This document shows positions 1-10,600 of a stretch of DNA of 64,000 nt, in pieces (position 1 is the stretch's first letter; every line of letters begins with the position of its first letter). A model generated the notes under the pieces. That model was not told where the DNA came from, did no database searches, and saw only the letters and a list, made by a program, of their open reading frames with translations. The DNA comes from M3007 sp046160345. Lineage in GTDB: Bacteria; Bacteroidota; Bacteroidia; Chitinophagales; Saprospiraceae. The translations under genes and the position numbers were made by a program. The stretch is from positions 162,820 to 226,819 of the forward strand of contig JBJXGO010000010.1 of NCBI GenBank assembly GCA_046160345.1. The letters are read 5' to 3'.

Positions 1-470
1 GACTTGGTGTTTCCGCAGCTATTGCTGGCTTCATAGCAAACAGTATTGACACCTGCGGCAAAATTGGCGCCTGAAGGAAGTCCTTGTTGAAGCACCATAC
101 TTGGTACTGAACCTGGGCAGTTAGTCGTTGCGGTAGGTAATGGATAATTCACCGCTACTGATGTTGCATTGTTTGGCAAGGCAACGGTTAAGTTTGGCGG
201 ACAGAGTAAATCCAAGGTAGTTACCATAACCGTAAAACAACAATTATCCTGATTGTTACAAGTATTGTTTGCCTGATAACAAACTGTTGTCAACCCGCTG
301 GAAAAATTGCTGCCTGATGATAATCCCTGCGTCAATGAGATCACTGGCGGAGTACCTGGGCAGTCGGTTGATGCACTAGGTGCAGCGTAGTTCACCGGGA
401 CAACACTGGCATTGTTTGGCAAGGCAACAGTTAAGTTTGGTGGGCATTGGAGGTCAAGCGTAGTTGGAAT
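1..470 (-). repeat. Tandem HYR-coding repeats, 243-bp period
   Basis: Two adjacent copies have a 243-bp (81-codon) period. For example, GCATTGTTTGGCAAGGCAAC occurs near 166 and again near 409. The copies are nearly identical at DNA level over the core, which points to recent duplication or gene conversion inside the surface-protein gene. Confidence 0.75.
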
Positions 471-2249
471 CAACTGAAGTATGTAAGTGTTCAAGGAATC
501 GCAACCTCCTGTGGTTGATGGCACTGTAAGCACTACGGTGCCAGATTGCGTATAGGTTTGGCCTCCAAGTGTGACGGACTGGTTGGGATAAAACTGGATC
601 GTTCGGGTAATCATCGGTGTAGGCAGGATCGTAACCTTTAAAGTGCCTTGGGCCTCACAGCCATCCTGATTTACCGCGTTAAGGGTGTAGTTTGTGCTCA
701 CCGAGGGTTGAACGGTCACGGTTCCGCAATCCGTACAACTCAGTCCCGTACCAGGCGTCCATTCATATTGGGCAAACCCGGGGACTGTAAGCGTAATTGA
801 TTTTCCCGGACAAAGACTCACATCAGCCAGTTGGATATCTGGTATCGGGCTGAGGGTAATTTTAACTGAGTCGCGAAGCACATTTCCACAGGCATCGGTT
901 GCTGCAAGCGCATACAATCCAGAAGTGGTGGCTGTAAAGGATTGCCCTGTGGATCCATCCTGCCATTGGAAAGATTCGAAACCATTTCCAGCATCAAGCA
1001 CAATCGTGCTGTCCTTGCAGACGAGAATATCCGGACCGAGATCAAGGGATGCGGGTGCGTACAATTCGACCGTAATAAAGGCAGTATCTCCACATTCCAA
1101 ACCTTCATTTAAAACCAATATGCCATTATAAACCCCCAGGGAAGGGAAATTAACTGTAAGGTCAAAATCGGTGTTGTTTTGCAAAGGGGTGCCATTCAAG
1201 TCAAAGAGCCATTCAAATGTTTGAATATTGCCAGCAGGAAAACTTTCATTGACAATCGTGACATTCGTAGAGCCATCGCACTTTTTGATGACATATTTTT
1301 TAGGGCCCGCCAGTTCGTCATATTCTACCAACGCTGAAACCTGTGGAGCACAGGGTGTAACGTTGAATTGAAAGTCACGCCTTGTGATGGACAGCAATTG
1401 CCCATTGCGATATTCTTCAACACAAACACCGACTACATATTGGCCATTCAACAATGGAGTGCCACTGATAACCCCAGTTTGTGGGTTGATTTGAATGACT
1501 GGATTGCCTCCCATGGGTGCACCAGGCGTGTAATTGGGAGCGGCAAAAACCACCGGGTTATATGGTGGGGGGCAAGGCGGATTTGGCATGGGTGAGTTGC
1601 ATCCACCACCAGCCTGGCCTCCACCGCTGTAAGGCGCACAAAAACTGTAAACCAACTGGTCTCCGTCAACGTCTGTTACCGAATAATCAACTTCCAGGGG
1701 GTAATTGTTGCAAATTACAACTGGAGGGAAGTTGTTAAAAATAGGGCTGTTGTTGCACAATAGTTGGGCCTGTGGAGTGATTTCTACGTAATAAGTTGCC
1801 CCAGAACCGCCTGGATTTATAATGTTGGTGATTGCATTGGTTCGGCAACAGCGTTGATATTCAACAAAATAGCTTAGATTGCTTGTAGGAAGTACCCGTT
1901 CAAAAGTGTACGTTCCCTCTCTCAAGCAAATTTCGGGAAGATTGTCAATACAATCCGGTTCGTTGATGTTGATATCGACTACCGAAGCTAAATCAACCTC
2001 AAAATCAGCGAACAATGTATTGGACTGAGTAGTACCGCGATAAATAGCGATATTAGCCGGATCATCAAATGATATTTGACCGTTGATACAATCAACATAA
2101 ACCTTCATCGTGAAGCGATAAAGTTTTCCGTTGCCAGAGTTGCCAAGGCATTCGTAAGTCATGCCTCCGCCAACAATGTGCGTGGCAGCCAAATTTCCAG
2201 CAAATAATAAGGCAAGGGCCAAAATCAGGGTTTTCTTGTGAGTGAGCAT
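1..2249 (-). CDS. Secreted surface protein with HYR repeats (partial, C-terminus beyond window)
   Basis: The reading frame stays open from an ATG at 2249 to the window edge, giving the first 749 residues. Residues 1-23 form a signal peptide (KKTLILALALLFAG core). It is followed by a THIVGGG.MTYECLG segment, which is typical of the N-terminus of large PKD/gliding-type surface proteins of Bacteroidota. Around residues 400-560 are Ig/PKD-like segments (LDAGNGFESFQWQDGS, FAQYEWTPGTGLSCTDCG). From about residue 598 two HYR-type repeats of 81 residues begin (CPPNLTVALPNNA in each copy). HYR and PKD modules are known as adhesion-type beta-sandwich folds, so a role in surface attachment is inferred. 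The C-terminus, where a T9SS sorting domain would lie, is not visible. Confidence 0.85.
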   Translation of the reverse strand, partial: MLTHKKTLILALALLFAGNLAATHIVGGGMTYECLGNSGNGKLYRFTMKVYVDCINGQISFDDPANIAIYRGTTQSNTLFADFEVDLASVVDININEPDCIDNLPEICLREGTYTFERVLPTSNLSYFVEYQRCCRTNAITNIINPGGSGATYYVEITPQAQLLCNNSPIFNNFPPVVICNNYPLEVDYSVTDVDGDQLVYSFCAPYSGGGQAGGGCNSPMPNPPCPPPYNPVVFAAPNYTPGAPMGGNPVIQINPQTGVISGTPLLNGQYVVGVCVEEYRNGQLLSITRRDFQFNVTPCAPQVSALVEYDELAGPKKYVIKKCDGSTNVTIVNESFPAGNIQTFEWLFDLNGTPLQNNTDFDLTVNFPSLGVYNGILVLNEGLECGDTAFITVELYAPASLDLGPDILVCKDSTIVLDAGNGFESFQWQDGSTGQSFTATTSGLYALAATDACGNVLRDSVKITLSPIPDIQLADVSLCPGKSITLTVPGFAQYEWTPGTGLSCTDCGTVTVQPSVSTNYTLNAVNQDGCEAQGTLKVTILPTPMITRTIQFYPNQSVTLGGQTYTQSGTVVLTVPSTTGGCDSLNTYILQLIPTTLDLQCPPNLTVALPNNASVVPVNYAAPSASTDCPGTPPVISLTQGLSSGSNFSSGLTTVCYQANNTCNNQDNCCFTVMVTTLDLLCPPNLTVALPNNATSVAVNYPLPTATTNCPGSVPSMVLQQGLPSGANFAAGVNTVCYEASNSCGNTK

Positions 2250-2496
2250 GCAAAACAGTAGTTTAGTGAAAAGATTTGATTTTATTTTAGAAGGGAATAA
2301 AAAATTGCAGGGTGAAGGCCCCCTTGGAAATGCGGCTCGAAAGTAAAAGAAAGGTTTCGCCGCATGAGATTAAATGTCCGTTTTGATATTTAGGAGACAA
2401 AATTGACCTGCAATTTGCTAAAGGCAATCCTAAAGGTGATTTTTGGCGCATTCAAATTGCCCAACAAATTAATTGCAAGTTTTAATCATGCGACTT

Positions 2497-2504
2497 TACT
2501 TTTG
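2497..2504 (+). promoter_or_regulatory. Bacteroidota-type -7 box (TACTTTTG)
   Basis: This is an exact match to TAnnTTTG, 41 bases upstream of the ATG at 2546. No convincing TTTG is seen at -33, so the call rests on the -7 box and its position only. Confidence 0.35.
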
Positions 2505-2545
2505 TCCTCCTTAAATTCGAAAAATTGAGCTCAAATTAAACGAAA

Positions 2546-3271
2546 ATGGCTGCAAAAAACACGCTACCCAAAACGGATTCCCATGCCAGGGAAAATTTCA
2601 GACACCTTGCGCTTTCATCCACCATTACAGTGGCAACCACTATAATAATCACCCTTATCTCTTCTGGTTATTTTGATAAAAAAATCGCGAACACCGAAAC
2701 CACCATAGTGCACGCTGCCCCTGCAAACACCGCCGTATGGACAGATGCAAAAGATTATTATATCTGGTTCAATGCGCAGTACAGAAACGCCAGCACCATT
2801 CACGATAAAAGCCATTTTTCCCTGATGAAGGGAAATGTAAAGTTTACCCTTATCCTAATTCAACCGGACAGGAAGTATCATAATGATTTTCAAAATTTTA
2901 TGGGAAAATTTGAAGATATGCGGACGTATCTCAAGAGGGCAAAAGAATTTGGCGACAAGGAGGGGTTTGATATTTCACAAGCATTCCCCGAAATTTATAT
3001 TTTCAGAGAAGAGAAAATACCTAGCATAAGTTTTTTCCTCACAAAAAACAAGGAAAACCAGGACAAGGCGATATTTTATATTGAAGAAAAAGGATATTTT
3101 ATTGATGAAAATCGCAGGCCGATCATCAGCCTGGAGACCAGGGATGAGTTGTTATTAAAAAAATTTGAAGGGCGCTATAAAGAGATTTTACTAAAAGCAC
3201 AACCCCACAATCGACTGGATTTTACCCAGCTTGTTTCCATTTCAATCGATAGTACGTTCTATTTGAAATAA
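2546..3271 (+). CDS. Hypothetical single-pass membrane protein
   Basis: The product is 241 residues and I do not recognise the family. A short polar N-terminus is followed by one hydrophobic segment at about residues 24-42 (LSSTITVATTIIITLISSG). A soluble remainder of about 200 residues is rich in Lys, Phe and Ile and probably faces the periplasm. It stands alone on the plus strand between two large minus-strand surface-protein genes and ends only 6 bases from the stop of the convergent gene. The ATG at 2546 has no Shine-Dalgarno sequence but follows a -7 box. No catalytic motif is visible. Confidence 0.7.
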   Translation: MAAKNTLPKTDSHARENFRHLALSSTITVATTIIITLISSGYFDKKIANTETTIVHAAPANTAVWTDAKDYYIWFNAQYRNASTIHDKSHFSLMKGNVKFTLILIQPDRKYHNDFQNFMGKFEDMRTYLKRAKEFGDKEGFDISQAFPEIYIFREEKIPSISFFLTKNKENQDKAIFYIEEKGYFIDENRRPIISLETRDELLLKKFEGRYKEILLKAQPHNRLDFTQLVSISIDSTFYLK

Positions 3272-3277
3272 CCTATT

Positions 3278-6200
3278 CTACTCAATCTTTTCCCAAATGA
3301 CCCATTTGACCTCCAGGCCTGTCTGCAAACAGACATAATAAGTCCCAGATGGCAAATCACTCGTATTTACCTCCCATTGGCGCTGATTTTCAAGGTTTAA
3401 AATATGCTGAGTTGACACGCATTTTCCCGTTACTGCCATTATTTGTAAAGTCGCATGAGGCGCGGGGAGACCATTATATTTAAGCAACAGATAATCATTG
3501 CCCGGGTTTGGTATAGCGCTTAATTCGAACAATCCTTCTTTTGAATTGGAAGTTTGACCCTCCCGTTCTCCGTTTCCCGGATCGATGATATTTGATCCGT
3601 CCTCACAGGGTTTAACCTGACCGGAACATTGGGACGTCGACTTTGTGTTACCCACAGGATTTGGATAGTTGTCGGTCCAGCAATAGTACAACTGAAGGGT
3701 TTGGGTATTGCCCTGACTTGCATTTACTTGCCATTGAAATGTGCTGTTATCCACATATTGCAGGTTGCTAAGAAAGGTTGAAGGCGTTAGTGGCACCCCA
3801 TTCAGCATACAGAATGGAATGTGAATGCCATTAGTCGGCAGCCCGCTCAGGGTAATTTGCTCGTTCATTGTTACCTGGCTGAGTGCCACTTTATAATAAT
3901 ATTCTCCGTTTGGATTACACCCAACCATATCATGCTCAAATCGCTGAAAAGAGGATATGTCTAGACAGGAATTATTCCCGACCAGAATGGTTACAACGGG
4001 CGAATAGTGGTAATCAGCGCAAAGACTACGCCTGGCAGCCCTCCGATAATAGCTTGTCTGGCTGAGACTAGGAGGGTCGTAAACAAGTGAAGTTGCCCCG
4101 GAAATGTTTGTAAAAATATTGTTATCAAGAGATTTTTGCCATTGGTATTCAATCACGCCTCCTGTTCCACCGCTAGCTTCTTCTACGCTGGAAATAATAT
4201 CTGGGTCAAAGGGGTTACTGCCTATATTAGTTATTGGTGCAACTACGTTTCCAGGGTCCGTAATATTCGAGCAAGCCTGACAGGCAACAAGCCGAATAAA
4301 TGAAGGAATCCTCCGTATGAAATGTATTTGTGCGCTTCCACACATCGGCTCCATGATCGCTTCAAATTTTTCACCTGCCAGCACACTTTCTGCAAAAGTT
4401 TGTGCGACCGTGCCTTCTACTTTATAACTTGCCGCAAAAGCCCCCAACCAATCAACCGTAATATTGACTGGAATGTCTTGGCTAATATTACCATCGTTGG
4501 TATTACTGGGCGACCAAAAGATTAAATATGGTTCTGAACTGTCAGGCTTCGCAAGCAGGACAACAAATGCATCGGCGTTCTCCACCAGGACTTTATGAAA
4601 AACATGGCCTCCAAAACGGGTCTTCATATCCAACATGCCATACCAGGCAGGTTTGGCAGTTGCGCCATGCGCTTTGATCGGAGACGGCCAGGCATTATTT
4701 GCAGGGTGCGTGCCCAATTTCCAAAATCCCGAGCTATTGTAAAGTCCATTATAATATTGATCGCTGGGCCTTGCAACGTCAAAGGCGTTGTAAAAAAATA
4801 CTTTTTCGTAATGATATCGGCTATGGAGCAAGAGCCCTCGCAAAAGGTAAGCCGAATGTGTCCGCTCCCCCACCCCAGTCGTAGGGTTGCTGTCAAAGCC
4901 AAATTCTGAGCTCCACAACCGCGTGCTTTGGAGAACACCGGTAGCGTTGTTTTGATTTGCAAATAACCAGGCGGCCAGGTTACGAATTTGCCAGATTTCA
5001 GAATCCGGATCTTCTGGATAGGTCCATTGGGTAGTACCGGGTTTAAAACTGTAAGGGTGATTATCTAAGGCATCAAGATCCCTTAGCAATTCACAATCAG
5101 CCACTTCCAGGTAATCACCAACAAAATCATGGCGCTCAAGACCTCCATTGCAATTGGAAAAATCTCGCAGTATCGAGGTGCAGGTATTGTCGCGATAAGC
5201 TTGAAAAGCGCCTGCGATCAGCTTCATCTGCCATTTTCCGGCAGATTTTGGCCCATACCTTGCTACAAATGCATTCCTGGCACCCAGTAAAAGACTGTGA
5301 TAGTCTGCTTTCACAGGATAATCCCAGGGTTCGTTGCCCACTTGGAAATTTGAAACCAGGATTTGTGTGCCTGTTCCATCGGCGGGCGCAAATTCATCAA
5401 TGAATTTTTTAGTATAATTTTCAAAAGAATTCATGATGCCGCCCGGGCCGGAGGCGGACCAATCACTTTCTTTATATATCTTTTCTTTCCAGCTTTGAGG
5501 CGCATATTGAAGCAACTCGGTAGCCCCAGTGATCTTGCCAAATCCATGTGTTTGGCGATACAAGGTATAAAGGCTTTTATTGTACCAAGTGTTTCCAGGC
5601 GTACCTTCAGGATCTGTGTCTTTAGGCTTTGTATTTAAGTCATAACTCACCAAAGAATTATCAAAATCCTCATCCATGGTATGAAAATTCCGAAATTGAG
5701 TGGTCAAAAGGGTAATTTGGTTGCTATTTTCTGACTGAAAAGAGCGGAACACCAGCCCTCCGTCGTTCACTCCAATCATATCCCCAAAAGTAAAGGGGCT
5801 TGGATTATTACATTTTTGATTAACTAATAAGATCTCTTGGGGGCTCAAATATTTTCCTGCATTTTTATCGCTCAGACATGGCAGGCTTTCCTGCCCGGTT
5901 GTAAAAATTGCAGGTTCTGAATAATTACTTAGCCCCGAATTACAAATGGCTTGTATTTGTACCTGATAAACACTTTGAGGCTGGAGTGGCGGATTTAAAC
6001 TATAAACAGAACCTGGGGATCCATTCCCAGCGCTTATCCATTGGCCCGTTGTGCCGGGCCTGTATTCAATATTGTAGCCAATAATATCCGGTTTGGCAGG
6101 CAAATTCACCAAAGCATTGGTGACAAAGGATGTAACAAGCGGCACGACTGGGGTTTCACATACATTGCCTAGCGTAATGGTGGAATGTTTATAAGAACCT

Positions 6201-6790
6201 GTGGTGGCGCTGCATTGTCGCTTTATCTCCACCTCGTAGGTGCCCGGCGACAAACCGGTAATAATGTAAGGCGAGCTCGATACGGACAAAGCACCGGATG
6301 GGATAAACCAATCCCCCCCCGTATTAACCTTTCGATATCGGAGGGTGTGGGCTCCGCCAGAACTCCAACTTACGGTTATGTTGGAAACGCCTGCCTCAAG
6401 AAACATGTTAACTGGAAGCAAATTGCATGACCCAGAGCTATTGGCAGTAGTTCCATTGTTGGTTGGTCCCCAGTCGGAGAACGAATTGACGCAAATAGTC
6501 CGGGCCTGGAATATATACTGGGTGTTTTTTTGCAATCCCCGCAATGTGAAGGGTGTTGGCCCGCAATTATCTACAATGGTCTTGTCATTCGGGGTAGAAC
6601 TTGCCCAATATCGAACTTGATATTGATTAGCCCCTGCCACGGACGGCCATTTGAGCACCAGTGATGAGGATGCTTGTGGTGGCATCAGCCAACATGCTGA
6701 AGGTGGGTTACATTGAGCGGAAACAAGGTGTGCCGAGAGCAGCAAAATGGATATAGCTATCCATTGACGGAGATGAGTATTAAGGTTCAA
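3278..6790 (-). CDS. Secreted Fn3 / GH clan A-like TIM-barrel protein with T9SS sorting domain
   Basis: The product is 1170 residues. A signal peptide (1-25, cleavage after VSA-Q) is followed by three fibronectin type III-like modules (about 28-115, 120-208 and 212-298). A catalytic-looking domain (about 310-800) carries VGNEPW with Glu487 and LWSSEFGFD with Glu629. The NEP motif plus a second Glu about 140 residues later is the usual acid/base and nucleophile layout of clan GH-A glycoside hydrolases (GH39/GH5-like). An Ig-like module (about 860-935) follows. The last 75 or so residues (AIPNPGNDYLLLKY to the C-terminus, with LPSGTYYVCL) are a type A T9SS sorting domain. The start codon is TTG: an in-frame stop lies at 6803-6805 and no ATG gives the signal peptide. 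The substrate cannot be read from the sequence; extracellular polysaccharide breakdown is inferred. Confidence 0.85.
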   Translation of the reverse strand: MNLNTHLRQWIAISILLLSAHLVSAQCNPPSACWLMPPQASSSLVLKWPSVAGANQYQVRYWASSTPNDKTIVDNCGPTPFTLRGLQKNTQYIFQARTICVNSFSDWGPTNNGTTANSSGSCNLLPVNMFLEAGVSNITVSWSSGGAHTLRYRKVNTGGDWFIPSGALSVSSSPYIITGLSPGTYEVEIKRQCSATTGSYKHSTITLGNVCETPVVPLVTSFVTNALVNLPAKPDIIGYNIEYRPGTTGQWISAGNGSPGSVYSLNPPLQPQSVYQVQIQAICNSGLSNYSEPAIFTTGQESLPCLSDKNAGKYLSPQEILLVNQKCNNPSPFTFGDMIGVNDGGLVFRSFQSENSNQITLLTTQFRNFHTMDEDFDNSLVSYDLNTKPKDTDPEGTPGNTWYNKSLYTLYRQTHGFGKITGATELLQYAPQSWKEKIYKESDWSASGPGGIMNSFENYTKKFIDEFAPADGTGTQILVSNFQVGNEPWDYPVKADYHSLLLGARNAFVARYGPKSAGKWQMKLIAGAFQAYRDNTCTSILRDFSNCNGGLERHDFVGDYLEVADCELLRDLDALDNHPYSFKPGTTQWTYPEDPDSEIWQIRNLAAWLFANQNNATGVLQSTRLWSSEFGFDSNPTTGVGERTHSAYLLRGLLLHSRYHYEKVFFYNAFDVARPSDQYYNGLYNSSGFWKLGTHPANNAWPSPIKAHGATAKPAWYGMLDMKTRFGGHVFHKVLVENADAFVVLLAKPDSSEPYLIFWSPSNTNDGNISQDIPVNITVDWLGAFAASYKVEGTVAQTFAESVLAGEKFEAIMEPMCGSAQIHFIRRIPSFIRLVACQACSNITDPGNVVAPITNIGSNPFDPDIISSVEEASGGTGGVIEYQWQKSLDNNIFTNISGATSLVYDPPSLSQTSYYRRAARRSLCADYHYSPVVTILVGNNSCLDISSFQRFEHDMVGCNPNGEYYYKVALSQVTMNEQITLSGLPTNGIHIPFCMLNGVPLTPSTFLSNLQYVDNSTFQWQVNASQGNTQTLQLYYCWTDNYPNPVGNTKSTSQCSGQVKPCEDGSNIIDPGNGEREGQTSNSKEGLFELSAIPNPGNDYLLLKYNGLPAPHATLQIMAVTGKCVSTQHILNLENQRQWEVNTSDLPSGTYYVCLQTGLEVKWVIWEKIE

Positions 6791-7093
6791 AATGAGAGAT
6801 GATTAAGTGGATTATAAAAATGGAGTTGCTGGAAACTGAAAAAATACTAATTCCAAGTACTCCTGAACGAAATTTTCTGATCTGCCAGGTCAAAGGTGTT
6901 GTCCTTCGGCTCTTTTTTAAGCAACAAAATGTCGGAATTTGTTACATTATGTTTGTTTTTAATGATGTTTATAATAAGCCGACTATTTATAGGACATTAA
7001 ACTGATACAAAGGCGCCAAGAAACGCTTCTTAACGAGCATAAAAATATAAAAGTATATTAATTTTTATAAATTATAGTAAGAATGGGGGGGGG
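6791..7093. other. 303-base AT-rich intergenic stretch
   Basis: No gene is supported here. It separates the SnoaL-like gene and the Fn3/TIM-barrel gene, both on the minus strand, so it should hold the promoter of the latter. A run of nine G (7085-7093) directly abuts the stop codon of the SnoaL-like gene. A TATGTTTG at 6948-6955 is on the plus strand and has no gene to serve. Confidence 0.5.
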
Positions 7094-7585
7094 CTATTCT
7101 TTCAATTGCCGCACGATCCCCATCAGGTCCAGCTCTTGCCAGCTGCGTTTTATCTTTCCATTTTCCATGTCGTAGAGTACAATACCTGTAGAAGTGAAGC
7201 TTTTACCTGTGCTTGGAACGCCAAATGCTTCGCCGATATGGATGGCAGAAACTTCATATCGAATGGCTACATGATTATTTGATGCGAATAGGTGAGTAAT
7301 AGTAAAATGGGCATTGGCGAAGGCTTGCCGGTAATATTTAACTGATTGCCTTATTCCTTCAATGCCCTCGATTTGATTGGCACGCAGGGGATTGCCATCT
7401 CGCCAATCAGGGCAAAAGACCTTCTCGATCAATGCTTCGTTTTGATTTTTATTCCAACCCTCTTCAAACCACATTCGAACGGTGGTGGCATTTTTGTCTG
7501 CTAATTTTATTTGCCGGGAGGCGGCACATTGGAAGAGAAATAGGGCAATTAAGGGCAGAGCTAGGAGAATTTTAGTGCTTTTCAT
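7094..7585 (-). CDS. SnoaL-like (NTF2-fold) ester cyclase family protein, exported
   Basis: The product is 163 residues. Residues 1-20 are a hydrophobic export signal ending LFLFQC; Cys20 could be lipidated, but Gln at -1 is atypical for a lipobox. The rest follows the SnoaL/ester-cyclase pattern: VRMWFEEGWNKNQ near the start, FCPDWRD, then IRQSVKYYRQAFANAHFTI, VAIRYEVSAIHIGEAFGVPSTGKSF split over the beta sheet, and IVLYDMENGKIKRSWQELD at the end. These NTF2-fold proteins are small pocket domains; many have no known substrate, and none can be assigned here. It is transcribed toward the large surface-protein gene, separated from it by 303 bases. Confidence 0.75.
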   Translation of the reverse strand: MKSTKILLALPLIALFLFQCAASRQIKLADKNATTVRMWFEEGWNKNQNEALIEKVFCPDWRDGNPLRANQIEGIEGIRQSVKYYRQAFANAHFTITHLFASNNHVAIRYEVSAIHIGEAFGVPSTGKSFTSTGIVLYDMENGKIKRSWQELDLMGIVRQLKE

Positions 7586-7677
7586 ACGCAGAACAAGGTT
7601 TAGAATCGCTCAAATATACGCTTGTTGCTAAAACTTATCTCTTTCTACAACCTTTGATTTTATGGCTTTTATGAGTA

Positions 7678-10600
7678 CTACTCCGCCTCAAACACCATCG
7701 ATTCATGCCCCAATTTCCTGAAATCCACCGGTGTAACTGCCGAAACCCCCTGCTCAGGCATGTAAACTCCGTAAATGGTGTCCACTGCCGTCATGGTTGC
7801 TTTGTTGTGGGTCACTACAATAAACTGAGAATCATTTGAGAACTGGCGAATGATTCGGTTGAACTTGTCAATGTTCGCGTCATCCAGGGGAGCATCTACC
7901 TCATCAAAAATACAGAAAGGAGCCGGTTTGAGCAAGTAGAGCGCGAAAAGCAGCGCAATTGCTGTGAGTGTTTTTTCTCCACCGGAAAGTTGTGCTATGG
8001 TCTGAGGGCGTTTGCCTTTGGGCTTTGCAATGATAACAATGTCTGAATCCAGGGGATTGTCTGGATTGCCCAGCAACAAATCGGCAGAGTCGTCTTCGGT
8101 AAACAGGGTTCGGAACACATTGATAAAATTCTCCCGTACCTGTGCAAACGATTCCAGAAAGCGGGCAGTGGCGGTCTCCTCTATTTCTTTCATGGTTTGC
8201 ACCAGATTGTCCTTAGCAGCCAGAATGTCATCGCGCTGCCCGGCAATAGTATCGTGGCGCTCTTTTATTTCATTGTATGCCTCGATGGCCATAGGATTGA
8301 TCTCCCCGTAATTGTCCAGTCTGCGTTTGAGGTTGTTGACATCTCGTTCAAGTGTGTCTCGTTGGTACTCAGGGTTTGGTTCTTGATTGATCACCTCGTT
8401 GACTCCTATTCCGAATTCTGCCCTTAGTCGCTCCCCAATTGCCGTAATCTCAAATTTTACGTCATTGAACTTTTCCTTCAAGCGGTTGACCACAACCTGT
8501 AGATCTTGCTGTTTTCGGAAATTATCTCGCTGTTTGTTTTCAAGTTCGTGTATTTCGTTTCGGGCCTTGAAATAGGCCTGTTCTACCCCGCTCAAAGCTG
8601 CCTCTTTTTCTTTTTTCTCGGCGTAAGCAGCAGTCAATTCCAGGGTAATTCGTTGAATATCTGCTTCAATAAGCCCAATTTCGTCTTTGTTTCGGGAAAG
8701 ATTGGTTTGTGCCGTCGTCAACAATTGTCGCAATTCGTTGCGCCGGTTTTCACGAAAAGTAAGTTCTTGTTGAAAGGTAGTGACCTTGTTTTGTTGTCGG
8801 ATGAACTCTATGTTCGACTGGTTATAAGCAGTGCTTGCACTGCTTAGTTGTTCGGCAACATCCCTGAAAGAGCCATCTGCGCTGCTAAGTTTTTCGCGTA
8901 GGGCATCCGCCGCCGAGTTTTTCTCTTGCAATTGCTGTTCTATGAGCAAATTGCTTTCATTAAGTCCCACGATTCGTTGGTTGGCATCTCCTGCCTGAGC
9001 GTCGAAATTGGTCACAAAGGCCGCGATATTGTCCAGTTTCGCCTGCATCCCAGCCTTGTCCTGGCTTAGGCGGTTCAACACCTCCCGCTCGAGCTGAAGG
9101 ATTGCAGTTTGGTCTGCATTTCTAAGTGTTGAAATGTGGGTTCTCAGCGTACTAAGTTGCGTATTGAGTTGATTTTCGGTGCTTTCCAACTTTTTAATCT
9201 CCGAATCCAGTATCTCAAGGTTTTTCTTTCGGCCAATCTTTTTACCTTCAAATAGTCCGACAGATCCGCCAGACATGGAGAATTTTCGTCGAACAAAAGT
9301 GCCCGATTTTGAAAGTATCGTTACGTCAGTATTGGAAACAGAACCGGGGTTGGGCTCCTCTGAAATAAGTACGTTTTCCAACAAATATTCCATCAATGGA
9401 CGATATTGCGTCTCAACTTCAACCACATCTACTGCGCGAACCCCACCGGGCAAAAGGGTGAGGGGGGCCTGATAATCTTTAAATGCTTCCAACATAAAAA
9501 AGTTGGCCCGGCCTTTCTGACTTTGTCCGAGCAGGCCGATCGCTTTCATTGCCTCTGCGGCATTCGGCACCACATAATAATTGAGGTAATTTTCAAGATA
9601 ATTCTCAATTACGATCCGGTACTCTTCTCTGACATAAAGCATATCTGATAGGAGTGGACAACGTTTGGCCCATTCCTTATCCTGACTTAAAAACTTGATG
9701 CTCTCCGGAAAGCCTTCGAGCGACTCAACCATGCTTTTGGTCAATTTGTGCTCATTTCTACGGGCATCCAGGGAGCGGTTGTGTTCGGCAAGTTTTTTGG
9801 CCAGCGCATCTTGTTGTTGTTCTCCGAGATTTAAATCAGTTTTTCTTTTGGTTTCGGCAGCCTCAAGTTCGGCAATTTTTTTTGCTTGAATGGACTCGGT
9901 TTTACTCTGCTCAGCCAGGTTTTTATCCAGCTGCTTCATCTCCTCTCGACGCGCAGCGATATCGCCAAGGGTGCGTTCCACATCGCGGCGAAGGTTTTCG
10001 ATCTGGTTGCTTTGAATAGCCTTTGTTTTCTCCAATTCCACAATTTCTCGCTCATAGGCCTGCTGCTCTTTCACAAACTCGTCGAGGTTGCCTTTCATCA
10101 GATTGTGGTCAGCGCGTACTTTTTCAAGGTTTTTAAGAGATTGACCAAGCGTAATTTCAAATTCGGTTTCAAGATTGCGCTCATAATTAAGATCGGTTTG
10201 ATATCCTTCAATTTCAGACTCCAGCCCATTCAAGGCTTGAGCGCTACTTGCGATCTGGTCATCGAGACGTTGAAGGTCGTTGCTGACGAAAGAGCGTTTT
10301 TGCTCCAGCATTGCCTTTTCGTTTTCTTTGCCCCGCAGGCGCCCGGTCAGGTTGTTCACTGCTTGCTGCTGCTCACTCAGGCTTGTTTCTTTATCTGTGT
10401 GGCTTTTGCGTTTAGCCTCTGTATCGGCTTCCAGGAGACGTGCCATTGCCTCAGTAGCTCGATAATTGTCCTCTTCACGGGTTATTTGGGCTTCGAGTTC
10501 CTTGAATGTTTTCTTGTGAAGCGCTAAGTTGTTGACGGCCAGTTCTACGCTGATCGTTTTATACTCAGCCTTTAATTCGTAATATTTTTGGGCGCGTTCG

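Noticed and set aside
6948..6955. TATGTTTG as a promoter
   Set aside because: It is on the plus strand where no gene follows.
7085..7093. G9 tract as a phase-variation switch
   Set aside because: It begins after the stop codon of the SnoaL-like gene, so slippage changes no reading frame; an effect on the downstream promoter is not shown.
9886..10527. 213-codon open frame on the plus strand inside smc
   Set aside because: It is antisense to conserved SMC coiled-coil sequence; the product is Phe/Leu/Val-rich in the way an antisense frame of Glu/Lys/Gln codons is. No domain or promoter.
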